Part shown: one piece after another, positions 8,601 to 17,587 of the stretch
Numbering within the stretch: position 1 is the stretch's first letter
Layout of the letters: every line of letters begins with the position of its first letter
From: Ascidiaceihabitans donghaensis
GTDB taxonomy: Bacteria > Pseudomonadota > Alphaproteobacteria > Rhodobacterales > Rhodobacteraceae
DNA length: 64,000 nucleotides
Assembly: GCF_900302465.1 (NCBI RefSeq)
Contig: NZ_OMOR01000001.1
Span: forward strand, 1,054,001-1,118,000
Direction: 5' to 3'
Program-made: the position numbers and the translations under genes
Notes under the pieces: generated by a model
Told to the model about the DNA's origin: nothing
Databases searched by the model: none
The model's input: only the letters and a program-made list of their open reading frames with translations

Positions 8601-9623
8601 TCAGGTATCCGGGATGCAGTATTGCCCGCGCCCGCGCTTTTTGATCTCGCCGTCCTTGTGCATTTTGAACAGCAATTGCTTGACGTTGTTCTCAGGCTTG
8701 CCCAAGGCGTCGGCGATGTCCTTAGGCCCAATCGGTGACGAGGCATCAGACAGCACCGCAAGAATGGCCCCACGCTCCTCGGATCGTCGCACGTCAGACG
8801 CATCGCCAAGCACTGTCCAGCTGCCGCCATCAAATTCGAGGGCCTTTTCCATTTCCTCAATCTCGCGACCCCGCCCATAAAGGGTCACCCCTTGCTGCCC
8901 TCGCTGCAAAACGAACGCAGCATCCACCGCACCTGTAAGGCCAGTGGTTCCCGAAATTGTATCGAATGGATCGTCGCCTTGCATTTTCCGAAGATGGTGA
9001 ATGACAAGAATGGCAACGCCCAACTCCCCTGCCATCACCTGAAGGGGCGATAACGCAGCGTAGTCGGCATCATACCCTTCGCCACGCCCTTGGGGTCGCA
9101 CACCAGCAAACGTATCAATAATAATCAGTTTGGCTTGGTTGCCTTCAATCCAGTTGCGTAGCTCATCTAGCAGACCCTCATCCAAGCGTGGCGCACTTGT
9201 TGCAAAATGCAAATCTCGCGGCCATGTTTCTTCGGTTCCATAAAGCTGCTGCATCCGCCGTTGCAAGCGCCGGTGGTTGTCCTCTAGTGCGCAATAGAGG
9301 ACAGCGCCCTGCTGGCATTCAACAGCCCCCAGCGCAAGGCCGCCGCTTGCCACCGCCATCGCAAAATCCAAGGCCATGTAGGATTTGCCGATTTTCGGTT
9401 TCCCACCGAGGAGCGTAACGCCTTCGGTAAGATAACCGTCTATGGCGTAGTGAAGCGGCGGAAAATTCTTCCTCTTTAGTGCGCTGGCGCTGATCGTTTT
9501 GATAGATTTTCTGGGCACGCCAGTTTTCGAAGATTTTGCGTTTTGTTTCCTGCGAGTTGATGAACTTAGTGTGGTCTCTTTTGGCTTGGGCTTTGGTCCC
9601 GCGGAACGATGTGGCTTTCTCAT
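8601..9623 (-). CDS. RepA-type AAA family ATPase/helicase
   Basis: A RecA-fold replicative ATPase of the RepA / AAA_25 type, expected to act as hexameric helicase when the element replicates. After a basic, low-complexity N-terminus (1-50) come Walker A GGKPKIGKS (about 73-81), Walker B LIIIDTF with D170, and a VIHHLRK sensor segment near 208. The C-terminal 70 residues form a predicted winged helix (PKDIADALGKPENNVKQLL). Its start overlaps the stop of the primase gene by 4 bp (ATGA), so the two are translationally coupled. Such pairs are typical of plasmids and phage satellites. Confidence 0.85.
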   Translation of the reverse strand: MRKPHRSAGPKPKPKETTLSSSTRRKQNAKSSKTGVPRKSIKTISASALKRKNFPPLHYAIDGYLTEGVTLLGGKPKIGKSYMALDFAMAVASGGLALGAVECQQGAVLYCALEDNHRRLQRRMQQLYGTEETWPRDLHFATSAPRLDEGLLDELRNWIEGNQAKLIIIDTFAGVRPQGRGEGYDADYAALSPLQVMAGELGVAILVIHHLRKMQGDDPFDTISGTTGLTGAVDAAFVLQRGQQGVTLYGRGREIEEMEKALEFDGGSWTVLGDASDVRRSEERGAILAVLSDASSPIGPKDIADALGKPENNVKQLLFKMHKDGEIKKRGRGQYCIPDT

Positions 9624-10576
9624 TGCTGCACCTCGACTTTTGCGATTATGCGCGAAATCTCGGTTTCGAGCGCGTTCATATCCTCGCCATATTTTTCGCG
9701 GAAATACGGGTTAGGCCATAAAACACTGGCAATCTCGTCGGGCGTAGCACCAGCCTCATGAAGATTGGCGACAATTGCGAAAATCCGATTTGACTTATCA
9801 GTTGCCTGAACGCGATTGTGCCGGATAAGATGCGCGGTCGAAGTACTTAACTTGCGGCGGTGCTTCCTTAGAACGTCGAGCGGCTTATGTGCGTATGGGT
9901 TAATAGAAAGCGCTTCGGGTTCGATAATGTCGCTGAGGTTCTGGCCAGATAGAAGTTTGGGACGAGCCGTGATCGGTTGCGGATCGAAATGCACCAGCGG
10001 GATGAATGGTTTGTCATATTCGGGCTTGTGGTTGAACGAACCCGGTAAACGAAGAAGTTTGTTCGCTGCGCTTCCGCCCTTGTCGCCTTCATACCGATAC
10101 GTGAGCGCCTTCGAAAACGCTGACGCTTGCGCGGGAGTGTGAGGGCGGTCCCAGAACCAGAGCGCCTGAGTGCGACCGGGCGAGGTTTGCCACACCACGG
10201 ACGGATTGGGTTTGAAGGCGAAGGGGTCGGCTCCATCCACGTCGCACCAGCCAAGGCGGGTCATATGAACGCCACCCAATCGACGACTTTGCCGCGCGTA
10301 TACGTTGGGGCTGAAATATTGATCGTAGCGCTGCCTGTCGTAGCGACGCAGTAGCCTGTCGATCCTGATTGTCCCTTGCAGGACGACAAATTTGTCAATC
10401 ATCCTCGACGTACCCTTTCGCCGGAAGCACAGGTTTCCGAACAGGACCGGACCGGGCAATGCCGGTGCATGCCAAAGGTCGGCTAGGAAGGCATACTGGT
10501 CTTGCAGTATGTCGCGTTCGGAGGCGGTTTCATTGCAAAGGGCTGGAAACTCGGTTCTTTTCTTGTGTCGTGTCAT
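9620..10576 (-). CDS. RepB-like DNA primase
   Basis: The 318-residue protein has the features of the RepB-type primase family found beside RepA-like ATPases: a DVDGADPFAF segment matching the acidic catalytic region, VVWQTSPGRTQALWFWD, and a following KLLRLPGSFNHKPE stretch characteristic of primases of this class. It would prime replication of the excised element. A helical C-terminus (about 240-318) contains EIASVLWPNPYFREKYGED. The ATGA overlap with the ATPase gene indicates co-translation. Family placement rests on these segments and on context. Confidence 0.75.
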   Translation of the reverse strand: MTRHKKRTEFPALCNETASERDILQDQYAFLADLWHAPALPGPVLFGNLCFRRKGTSRMIDKFVVLQGTIRIDRLLRRYDRQRYDQYFSPNVYARQSRRLGGVHMTRLGWCDVDGADPFAFKPNPSVVWQTSPGRTQALWFWDRPHTPAQASAFSKALTYRYEGDKGGSAANKLLRLPGSFNHKPEYDKPFIPLVHFDPQPITARPKLLSGQNLSDIIEPEALSINPYAHKPLDVLRKHRRKLSTSTAHLIRHNRVQATDKSNRIFAIVANLHEAGATPDEIASVLWPNPYFREKYGEDMNALETEISRIIAKVEVQQ

Positions 10577-10659
10577 GGAAGTGACTTTCTATTGTGCGCA
10601 CCACAAGACGCACGCGGAAGCGTGTGGTTGAAATGCGGTGGCAATTGGGGGAGCGCCGG

Positions 10660-10884
10660 TTAGTATTCGGCGTAATGTGTGCGGGTGCGCTCGGCGGCGC
10701 GGTCAGCGAGCCAGTCCTCAAGGTCTGATACAAACCACGCGACTGTGGTCCCAGCCATCCTGATACGCCTCGGGAACCGTCCTTGCTTTTCCCAGCGCAA
10801 AAGAGATGTGTTGCTCACATTAATGCCAAGGCGCTTCAGATCGTCGCGCGTGGCTAAGGTCTTGCGACCGTCGATAATTTTCAT
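10660..10884 (-). CDS. AlpA-like DNA-binding protein/excisionase
   Basis: A 74-residue MerR/AlpA-type winged helix-turn-helix: RDDLKRLGINVSNTSLLRWEKQG is the HTH and FPRRIRMAGTTVAWFVSDLEDWL is the typical AlpA tail. AlpA proteins regulate excision or integrase expression in P4-like elements. It lies upstream of the primase gene and downstream of the integrase on the same strand, fitting that role. The start ATG is preceded by a GGAGGA-like sequence. Whether it is an excisionase or an activator cannot be decided here. Confidence 0.8.
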   Translation of the reverse strand: MKIIDGRKTLATRDDLKRLGINVSNTSLLRWEKQGRFPRRIRMAGTTVAWFVSDLEDWLADRAAERTRTHYAEY

Positions 10885-10996
10885 AATGGTCCTCCATCGG
10901 TTGAATGAAGGGGCGCCCCATTTTGTTACATGAGAGTTCTATTTCTCCTGTAATTGCAGATTAGCAGGGGCGCGGATTGTAGTCGCGGGACACAAA

Positions 10997-11536
10997 TCAG
11001 GGGTTTTCGTCCCAGATCGTTTCAGATTGCACGCCGAGGTTTTCAAGCAATTCTAGGATGTCGATGATGGTGCGGTTGTGAGGCGCATCAGGATCAAGTA
11101 GCGCTTCAATCTGGGCCATTTCTTGATTTGTAAGTGGAGTACGAGCCTTCCTGCGCAGTCGGTCTTCAAGGTTTTTTTCACTAGCTGCTGAACCGGCCAA
11201 TTCCTGAAACTCCCGAGCACCCGTTCGAATTGGCTTCGGATCGCGTGTGATCTCCGCCTCCCATTCGGGCGTTATCTGTTTATCGCCTCTTTTCGCAATC
11301 GCACGACGCAGTCCGTTGAGTTCGCCCTTTCGATTGGCGTCAAGGATTTTAAAGAGTGCCAAATCATCAAATGCATCAGTTCGCCCACGCGTCCTTTTTT
11401 CTCCAAACAGCGCAGCACGAACATCCGCCAGCCGATCTTCTTCGCGTGTCCTATCGGGATGTTCATGTGCGCGTATGATGCTGAGAAGCAGGAGATCAAC
11501 GTGACGCTTTCGCAATTTTGGTTTCGGGTGCGTCAT
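10997..11536 (-). CDS. hypothetical protein between integrase and AlpA-like gene
   Basis: A 179-residue, charged, mainly helical protein with no recognised family. Notable parts are an N-terminal basic segment (PKPKLRKRHVDLLLLSI), several Arg/Asp-rich helices and an acidic C-terminus ending IWDENP. Its start lies 41 bp inside the 3' end of the integrase gene in another frame, so the two are probably transcribed together. No membrane segment or catalytic motif is visible. Confidence 0.6.
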   Translation of the reverse strand: MTHPKPKLRKRHVDLLLLSIIRAHEHPDRTREEDRLADVRAALFGEKRTRGRTDAFDDLALFKILDANRKGELNGLRRAIAKRGDKQITPEWEAEITRDPKPIRTGAREFQELAGSAASEKNLEDRLRRKARTPLTNQEMAQIEALLDPDAPHNRTIIDILELLENLGVQSETIWDENP

Positions 11537-12695
11537 TTTTTGACCTGACCAGTTTCATTACGTGTTGTGACCAAATGCTGAGAGCCTCGCGCTTTTCGTC
11601 AGCGTATGAATACACATTGTAGATTGCGGCAACGCCCGAGACCACACCCGTCTTATGGTTTAGCAACGCTTCGGTCACGGGTTGTGGAACGCCGAGTTGG
11701 GCCATGTTGGTGGACATCGTGCGGCGCAGATCATGCGGGGTCCAAGGTTCGGCATCTTCTGGAAGCGAATTGTCGAGGCGCTTTTTCAACCGGCCAAACC
11801 CAGAAATAGGTGTGGTTCCTTTCGTAGTGAACACGAAATCCGAACCGAGAAACTTCGGCACACTGCGCAGCACGTCCAGCATCGCGCCGGTGATTGGTAC
11901 GGTGTGTTGCCTGCCGTTTTTGGCGCGTTGCGAAGGCAGGGTCCAAAGGCGATTTTCAAGGTCGAGTTCAGACCAGCGCATCTCGGCGACTTCGGCGCGC
12001 CTTTGACCACTTAGGATCAACAGTTTCATGCAATCCCCGAATGGGTAGCCTTCGTCATCACAGGCCTCCCAAAGCACACTAAGCTCATCGTCCGACAGCA
12101 CGCGCTCACGAGGCTTTTCTTTCGACGGAGGTTTCATTCCGGCAATGGGGGAAGCGTCGATAATGCCGCGCTCGACACTCCAGCTCATCAGATGCTTGAG
12201 ATGTGCCAATGCACGGTTCACGCCGATTGGCGCAGAGTTCTGAATTATGTCGCATGCTTTCACCACATCTGCGCGTTTGATCTCGTCGATCCGTTTTTCG
12301 TGCAGGGTTGTAAACTTAGCCAACTGAGCTTCTTTGCGCTCGTGGTCGCGGTTGTGAACTTTGGCATACTTCTCAATGTAGTCAGGGATCACGTCGCCCA
12401 GCGTCGGTTTCGCTTCGACCTCTATGCCGGTGTTCTGTTCGAACTTGCCTGTTTCCACTTCATAGAAGACTTGCCGCGCTCGTTCCCGAGCGTCGTTGAG
12501 AGAAAACGGCCCAAACTGGCCGATGGTCAGTCGCTTCATTCTCCCGTTTATGCGCTTGTGAAAGCTGAATGTCTTGGAGCCGGACTTGTTCACGCGAAGG
12601 ACCAAGCCGGGAACCACTGTGTCACGGTAATCTTCCCGCTTGGCTGGGTTTGGCTTTCTGGTCTCGATGAATTTGGTGGTGAGTTTATGTGTCAT
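11496..12695 (-). CDS. P4-type tyrosine integrase of element B
   Basis: Tyrosine recombinase expected to integrate and excise element B. The N-terminal DUF4102-type arm-binding domain is seen in KREDYRDTVVPGLVLRV and RMKRLTIGQFGPFSL. The catalytic domain keeps the Arg of SGQRRAEVAEMR (about 232), H-x-L-R in HDLRR (about 321-324), the His of LLNHK (347) and a Tyr in AAIYNVYSY (359). The ATG at 12695 (MTHKLTTKF) is chosen because the family begins there; the frame is open further upstream to 12800. Unusually it is 3.7 kb from the nearer att repeat instead of beside it. Confidence 0.9.
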   Translation of the reverse strand: MTHKLTTKFIETRKPNPAKREDYRDTVVPGLVLRVNKSGSKTFSFHKRINGRMKRLTIGQFGPFSLNDARERARQVFYEVETGKFEQNTGIEVEAKPTLGDVIPDYIEKYAKVHNRDHERKEAQLAKFTTLHEKRIDEIKRADVVKACDIIQNSAPIGVNRALAHLKHLMSWSVERGIIDASPIAGMKPPSKEKPRERVLSDDELSVLWEACDDEGYPFGDCMKLLILSGQRRAEVAEMRWSELDLENRLWTLPSQRAKNGRQHTVPITGAMLDVLRSVPKFLGSDFVFTTKGTTPISGFGRLKKRLDNSLPEDAEPWTPHDLRRTMSTNMAQLGVPQPVTEALLNHKTGVVSGVAAIYNVYSYADEKREALSIWSQHVMKLVRSKNDAPETKIAKASR

Positions 12696-12944
12696 GGGTC
12701 CATGATAAGAGATCCGGAAACGCCGCGTCAGGGACAATCCTAGACGACGTGCGCCGATCCGTTGAGTTTTGGGATGGTGTGAGTGTTGCAAAACTTTCAA
12801 GAAATTCAGGTTGGCTTCTCTGCTGGTAGCGAAAGCTTCGTTTGACTTGGAACCGTGTTGCCTATCTGCTTAATTGGGGGCAGATGTTAAATTGATTGTT
12901 CTTTTGCTGCCGAGCAAAAAAAATCGAATTTGAAATGGTATGAA

Positions 12945-15500
12945 ATGGAATGGTCCGATTGGCTGACGCTCTCTACTGAGAGTTTTCAGGAACGCTTAAA
13001 AAGACGCTTAGATCACCCGATCTCCTTCAAAGATTTTGTCTCATTGTACAACGCCTTGGTTGGTGTCGCCGAAAATGAACCGGCTCGAGTCGCGAGCATT
13101 GCAGCTAAGATCGCTGAAATCGTTCTCGAGCGATCTAAAGTTCAAGAAGCCATACTTTTTTGGGAAATGAGAGCCAGAGTTTGTATTCAATTGGGTGATC
13201 TTTCTGGAGTACTCGCGACACTTAACAGGATGGCTGATGAGGACGACTCTGATGACACACGTGACATCGTGGTCGAATTGGCCGAGGCTGCGAGTGAGAA
13301 CTCCGATAATTTTGGTAATAGTTTGGATCAACGACCCAGGGTTTTTGCCGGTGTCATGGAAATATTTTCCCGATTTGGATTGAAGGAACGAATTGCCAAA
13401 CTCCATCTTGAAGCAGCTGCTATATATTCACGTCATGGCCAGAGCCAAGCGGCCTATCGAAGCCTTTCAGATGCGGAAGAGATTGCAGTGGGGGTTGAAT
13501 CTCAGCGCTTGCTCGCTGAGGTTTACACCATCACGGTGTTGGTTGCTTGCGAAGAGGGCGATCACGACTGGGCTACCCGCGTGGGTGATAAAGCGCTGGA
13601 CCTGTGGAGCGATTTAGCTGAGCAATCCCCTATCTCTCTACTTAGCAACATGGGACTTGCCCGAATGCGGACGGATGACGCTGAGGGAGCCCAACGCTAT
13701 TTTAGAAAAGCTTTGGCGGCTCAACCCGAGGACGATCTTGCTGCGCAAATAAATACTAATTTGGCAGTGTGCCAACGGGTTGATGGTCGACTTGATGAGG
13801 CTCTGAAGACTATCCTAGAAGCTGAAGCAAATCTGGCAACAGTACCGAATTTAGAGGCTCGCCTCGAAGTGGCGTTGGTCGCCGGACGGATATTGCTCGA
13901 GCTAGACAATTGCGCGGATGCTATTGTCAAACTCAAAACCGCCTCAAAGTTGTTGGATTGTGTTCTATTTCCGGTTCTGAGGCTGCACCATCGGCGTGGT
14001 TTGCGTGAGAGATATATCCCAAGAATTGAAGGGATGCTTGCTAGTCTTCCATCTGAAGGCAAGGCGGAAGATGTGCTTCCAATGTTGGCTACGGTGAGAA
14101 CCAACGCATTGGCAGATTGGTTGTCCATACTAGATTGGGCAAGCGCTGCGGTCACTCGGTGCGAAATTGACGAGAAAGAGTCCTGCGCTCTACATGACGT
14201 GATGCAAAAGCTCCGTAACTTTGGCGCTCCACATCTATTTGGTTTTCGGGAGAAATACGACGACGCATGGAGTCCTATGAATGGAGGCGAAGCATGGGAT
14301 GAATTGGCTACAATTTCCCTTCATTTAGAAAACCTTGGCGTTTTGAATGGCCCTACTGAGAGTTCCAGCCTCAAGGTTATTTTAGAAACCTGCCATTGCC
14401 GCCTTAAGCAGGGTCACACTTTGATGTTCATGACTTATGCTAACGATAAACCAATAGTCTGGTGCATAGTTGGAGAGAAGTATCGGTCCGTCCGAATCCC
14501 ATTAGAATTGCTGGTAAAGTGGAAGAAGGCTTCGCTTGATCATGCATCGAACAGCATAAACAGGTCCAACTTCAATGGTCAAATTTTGGAAGTGTTGGAA
14601 GACTTTAGCCGCTATTTGGACCCGCTTTTGAATTGGGTATCTATCGAGGGCTCTCAATCTATCCGCTACATCCAAGATTTCAGCGATAGCCTTCCATTGA
14701 CCTCAATTGCGCTGCGCCATGCAGGATGTGCGGCCCGCATGAAGCATGGAGACTTCCACGTCCGAATTGTTTCAGCTCTTTATCCCGCAATCGATGACGA
14801 AGACGCAGTCTCCACTATCGTTTCAATCTCCAGTCCCAACGATGAGTTGATGCTGTCGCCGTTCGAAGGAAGTATTTTTGCTGTTGAGTGGCCATCGATA
14901 GTTGATCAAAAGTTTGATGCGGATGACCACAAGGCCTTAAAGGCCTTGGAGTCGGCAGATGTTGTGTTGATTTCTTCTCACTCAGCTCCTTTCCAATTTT
15001 TTACGGACCCTTATTTCGCCACAATGGGGGGGAAGGGAAGCAGACACATCATTGGGGTAGAAGCATTGCAAATGCACGCGCCTGATTTTCAAGCCCGCCT
15101 TGTGATGTTGAATGCGTGTCACTCAGGCTCTGGTTTAGCCAGAAACTATCAAAGGCGTTTCAGATCGTCGGACTTGGTGACTTACCCGGCACTTTTTACG
15201 CTCAACCGGCGCGCAATAGTTTCTGCGGGTGCTTGGGCTATGAGTGATACGGTGTCCTTCCTTCACACAAAATTGACTTCAGACGGTCTCCGAAATGGGA
15301 TGAAGCCGTTCAAAGCACTGGCCAGAAGTATCGCCACGCTACCTCATATAACAAAAGCAGAAGCTCGCACTATTTTATCGGAAGTGCCGGACGATAACGC
15401 TCGCGAGGAAGCCCTCAAGAGAATTTCATCAGGGCCAAATAAAGGTATGTTTAGTCAGCCATATGTATCAGGCGGTGTTGCAATACATGGCCTACTTTGA
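12945..15500 (+). CDS. TPR-CHAT caspase-like protease
   Basis: A large protein with a helical repeat N-terminus and a C-terminal CHAT (caspase HetF-associated with TPR) peptidase domain. TPR-like helices span about residues 30-380 (for example LLSNMGLARMRTDDAEGAQRYF and the following repeats). The catalytic pair is visible as His679 in SSHSAPF and Cys725 in LNACHSGSG. CHAT proteases are effectors in bacterial immune systems such as gasdermin modules and TPR-CHAT/Craspase, where activation cleaves a partner. No gasdermin-like or Cas gene is nearby. Start: ATG 12945, with TTG 12930 as alternative; neither has a strong ribosome site. Confidence 0.8.
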   Translation: MEWSDWLTLSTESFQERLKRRLDHPISFKDFVSLYNALVGVAENEPARVASIAAKIAEIVLERSKVQEAILFWEMRARVCIQLGDLSGVLATLNRMADEDDSDDTRDIVVELAEAASENSDNFGNSLDQRPRVFAGVMEIFSRFGLKERIAKLHLEAAAIYSRHGQSQAAYRSLSDAEEIAVGVESQRLLAEVYTITVLVACEEGDHDWATRVGDKALDLWSDLAEQSPISLLSNMGLARMRTDDAEGAQRYFRKALAAQPEDDLAAQINTNLAVCQRVDGRLDEALKTILEAEANLATVPNLEARLEVALVAGRILLELDNCADAIVKLKTASKLLDCVLFPVLRLHHRRGLRERYIPRIEGMLASLPSEGKAEDVLPMLATVRTNALADWLSILDWASAAVTRCEIDEKESCALHDVMQKLRNFGAPHLFGFREKYDDAWSPMNGGEAWDELATISLHLENLGVLNGPTESSSLKVILETCHCRLKQGHTLMFMTYANDKPIVWCIVGEKYRSVRIPLELLVKWKKASLDHASNSINRSNFNGQILEVLEDFSRYLDPLLNWVSIEGSQSIRYIQDFSDSLPLTSIALRHAGCAARMKHGDFHVRIVSALYPAIDDEDAVSTIVSISSPNDELMLSPFEGSIFAVEWPSIVDQKFDADDHKALKALESADVVLISSHSAPFQFFTDPYFATMGGKGSRHIIGVEALQMHAPDFQARLVMLNACHSGSGLARNYQRRFRSSDLVTYPALFTLNRRAIVSAGAWAMSDTVSFLHTKLTSDGLRNGMKPFKALARSIATLPHITKAEARTILSEVPDDNAREEALKRISSGPNKGMFSQPYVSGGVAIHGLL

Positions 15501-15614
15501 GCCATATGGGGTCACTACGAGATTTAAGCTAAAAAACTGAGATCTTAGCAGTTTCCGCGGTTTGATACTGTAGGAAATGGAACTTGGGTAGTTAAGAAAC
15601 AGGAGGTGGTTCAA

Positions 15615-16220
15615 ATGGCAAAGCGGCTAAGGTTTGAGGAATTGTTTGGGACCGGCTTTCGGTGGCCGCATGATGGAGACGACCCCTTTGATCTTCCAGA
15701 TGAAGATCAACAACAGGTCGCAGTGGCTGCAGATGACTTCTCGCGATTTTTCCTGATGAGAGACGGCTATCGGAAATCGGCGGACGCCCTTGTTCAGCAA
15801 GCCATCGAAGATTTCCGCGAGGCCGATTATCTGGTCTTCCCAATAGTTTTTTTGTACCGGCACGCACTCGAGTTGAACCTCAAATACATCATAAATCATT
15901 ATGGTCATCACGTTGGCGTTGATCCGATCTGGAACACACACGAGTTTGAAAGATTATGGCCCAAGTTCCTAGAAGTACTGGACGGGTTTGGGACACAAGA
16001 CCCGGACCAAGCTAATCGGATCGTAGGAGGTATTATCGCCGAGTTTGGCAACTTGGACCCTCGTTCGTTTTCCTTTAGGTACCCTAGAGATAATCAAGGC
16101 AACCCAGTGCCTCTAGCCAAGGATCGATTAGACTTGATCCGGTTGAAAGACGTCATGGACGGCGTTTTCGGCTACTTCAGCGGCGCTGATGGGTACCTGT
16201 CCGATCTGGTGAACGCTTGA
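15615..16220 (+). CDS. hypothetical protein, HEPN-like helical segment, partner of CHAT gene
   Basis: The start ATG at 15615 follows a perfect AGGAGG at 15601-15606, better than the GTG at 15606. The 201-residue product contains YLVFPIVFLYRHALELNLKY, a pattern I associate with helical HEPN-like proteins of phage-defence loci (R-H-x-L-E-L-x-L-K), then a His-rich NHYGHH. The C-terminal part (FGNLDPRSFSFRYPRD) resembles the segment such proteins use in hypothetical families. It is 114 bp after the CHAT gene on the same strand and before the att site. A role as substrate, sensor or toxin partner is inference. Confidence 0.5.
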   Translation: MAKRLRFEELFGTGFRWPHDGDDPFDLPDEDQQQVAVAADDFSRFFLMRDGYRKSADALVQQAIEDFREADYLVFPIVFLYRHALELNLKYIINHYGHHVGVDPIWNTHEFERLWPKFLEVLDGFGTQDPDQANRIVGGIIAEFGNLDPRSFSFRYPRDNQGNPVPLAKDRLDLIRLKDVMDGVFGYFSGADGYLSDLVNA

Positions 16221-16397
16221 AAGTGGTCCACCTAGCAATCAAGGTTCGGGTATCATGGGGGTAGCAGGAGCAGCGTGCTTGAATGCTCCGGCATGAGACG
16301 GGTCGAGACGATCTGCCAAGTGCAAAGGTCAAGGTTTTCAATTGGCTACGTTACGGGTTGAGCTATCCTGAGACAGTTCGTTTGGATCACAAGGATA

Positions 16398-16448
16398 ATT
16401 GAAAATCCTCGTGTCGGTGGTTCGATTCCGCCCCCGGGCACCATTTAA
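16398..16448 (+). repeat. att site 2: 3' fragment of tRNA-Phe, junction of elements B and C
   Basis: Second copy of the 51-bp tRNA-Phe-derived repeat, identical to the copy at 26454 and with one mismatch to the copy at 1115. It runs from the anticodon loop to GGGCACCA plus TTTAA. The upstream 80 bases do not make a tRNA 5' half. The integrase gene of element C ends 26 bp to its right, the usual arrangement for tRNA-targeting elements. Confidence 0.9.
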
Positions 16449-16474
16449 CTCTCTGATATAATTGAGTTTACCGC

Positions 16475-17587
16475 TCATGTTCGATCCTCACTTTGGTTAG
16501 GTTTGACGCTTTTCGGCGAAGGTTTGACAATCTTCGCGCGCCTTTCGTTTTTTTTTTCCAGCATCTCCATGGTCTGGCGGTTCTTTTCGGCAAGATTTGC
16601 CGAGCGGGAATAGTGTCGCGCCATGGATGGTGTCTTCTGTCCTAGAAGGTCTGCGATACGGCGTTCATCAAGGCCAGCTTCGCGCAGGGTGGTTGCTACC
16701 GTGTGTCTCAAGCCTTTGAGTGTGAGGCCTGGTGCGATCAGGCCTTCTTCTTCCAATTTGATCTTGAAACGATGCCAAACTGTTGAAAACCCGTTGTAAG
16801 TCCATGCTTTGCCCCGCGAACTGGCAAGGACCGTTTCAGCCGCATGCTCTGGAAACAGGTCTAACGCCGCCTGCAAAGTGGGGCTGATCGGAATAGCGAC
16901 TTCTTCGCCGGTCTTGCTGCGCACGCCCCAAATAGTATCGCCGTCGAGCTGATCCTTGCGTAGATTCAGCGCGTCCGATGGATCGAGGCCGGTATTCATC
17001 ATCAAAGCAAGTGCTACGCGCACATGAGGTTTTGCTCTTGGCAGGACAATGTCCCGCTCTTCGATGCTCCAAGGTCGGTTTGCATAGGCAAGATCACGCG
17101 GACGGCGCTTTGGGATTACGTCTTTGGCGTAATTGGCCGCGATAAGTCCTTTTGGGATATTATACTTGAAAACCTCACTCAATAGCGTGCGCACCATGTT
17201 CGCTCGCCGCCAGCCAATCTTCTTAGCAGCCTTGTCATGGATACCTGAGACAAGAGGGGTGTCGATTACATGTATCGGCGTGTCTTTGATGGTCTTTAGA
17301 AAATCGGCGCAATCTTGATAATTGCCCCGCGTTATCTCAGCGAGGCTCTGAAAATGCTCCGTTTCGAAATAGTTCTGAACAAGTCCTCCAAGTGTGCCTA
17401 CTTTAGGTGCCCGCGCCTTTTGCGCCTCTGCAATCGCACGAATAGTTTCGCACTCGGCGAAGAACTCCGCAGAGCCGATTGGAAACTTCTCAAGATCAAT
17501 CTTGTGGCCCGTTTCGCGGTGATAACAACGCATCTTTCCATGCCGGTCCCTGAAAATCTTGAACCCTTTGACGCGTACCATGGTCAT
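16475..17587 (-). CDS. tyrosine integrase of element C, variant active site
   Basis: A tyrosine recombinase placed next to att site 2, expected to act on the tRNA-Phe sequence. It has a SAM-like core-binding domain (about 65-165) and a catalytic domain with K-x-L-R in LKGLRHTVAT (291-294), Gln317 in LLGQK and the nucleophile Tyr326 in ARHYSRS. The first catalytic Arg is not where expected: the motif reads MNTGLDPSDALNLR, with Asp202 where most integrases have Arg. Similar sequences seem to form an alphaproteobacterial subfamily, so this may be natural. The gene start overlaps the stop of the upstream excisionase-like gene (ATGA). Confidence 0.85.
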   Translation of the reverse strand: MTMVRVKGFKIFRDRHGKMRCYHRETGHKIDLEKFPIGSAEFFAECETIRAIAEAQKARAPKVGTLGGLVQNYFETEHFQSLAEITRGNYQDCADFLKTIKDTPIHVIDTPLVSGIHDKAAKKIGWRRANMVRTLLSEVFKYNIPKGLIAANYAKDVIPKRRPRDLAYANRPWSIEERDIVLPRAKPHVRVALALMMNTGLDPSDALNLRKDQLDGDTIWGVRSKTGEEVAIPISPTLQAALDLFPEHAAETVLASSRGKAWTYNGFSTVWHRFKIKLEEEGLIAPGLTLKGLRHTVATTLREAGLDERRIADLLGQKTPSMARHYSRSANLAEKNRQTMEMLEKKNERRAKIVKPSPKSVKPNQSEDRT

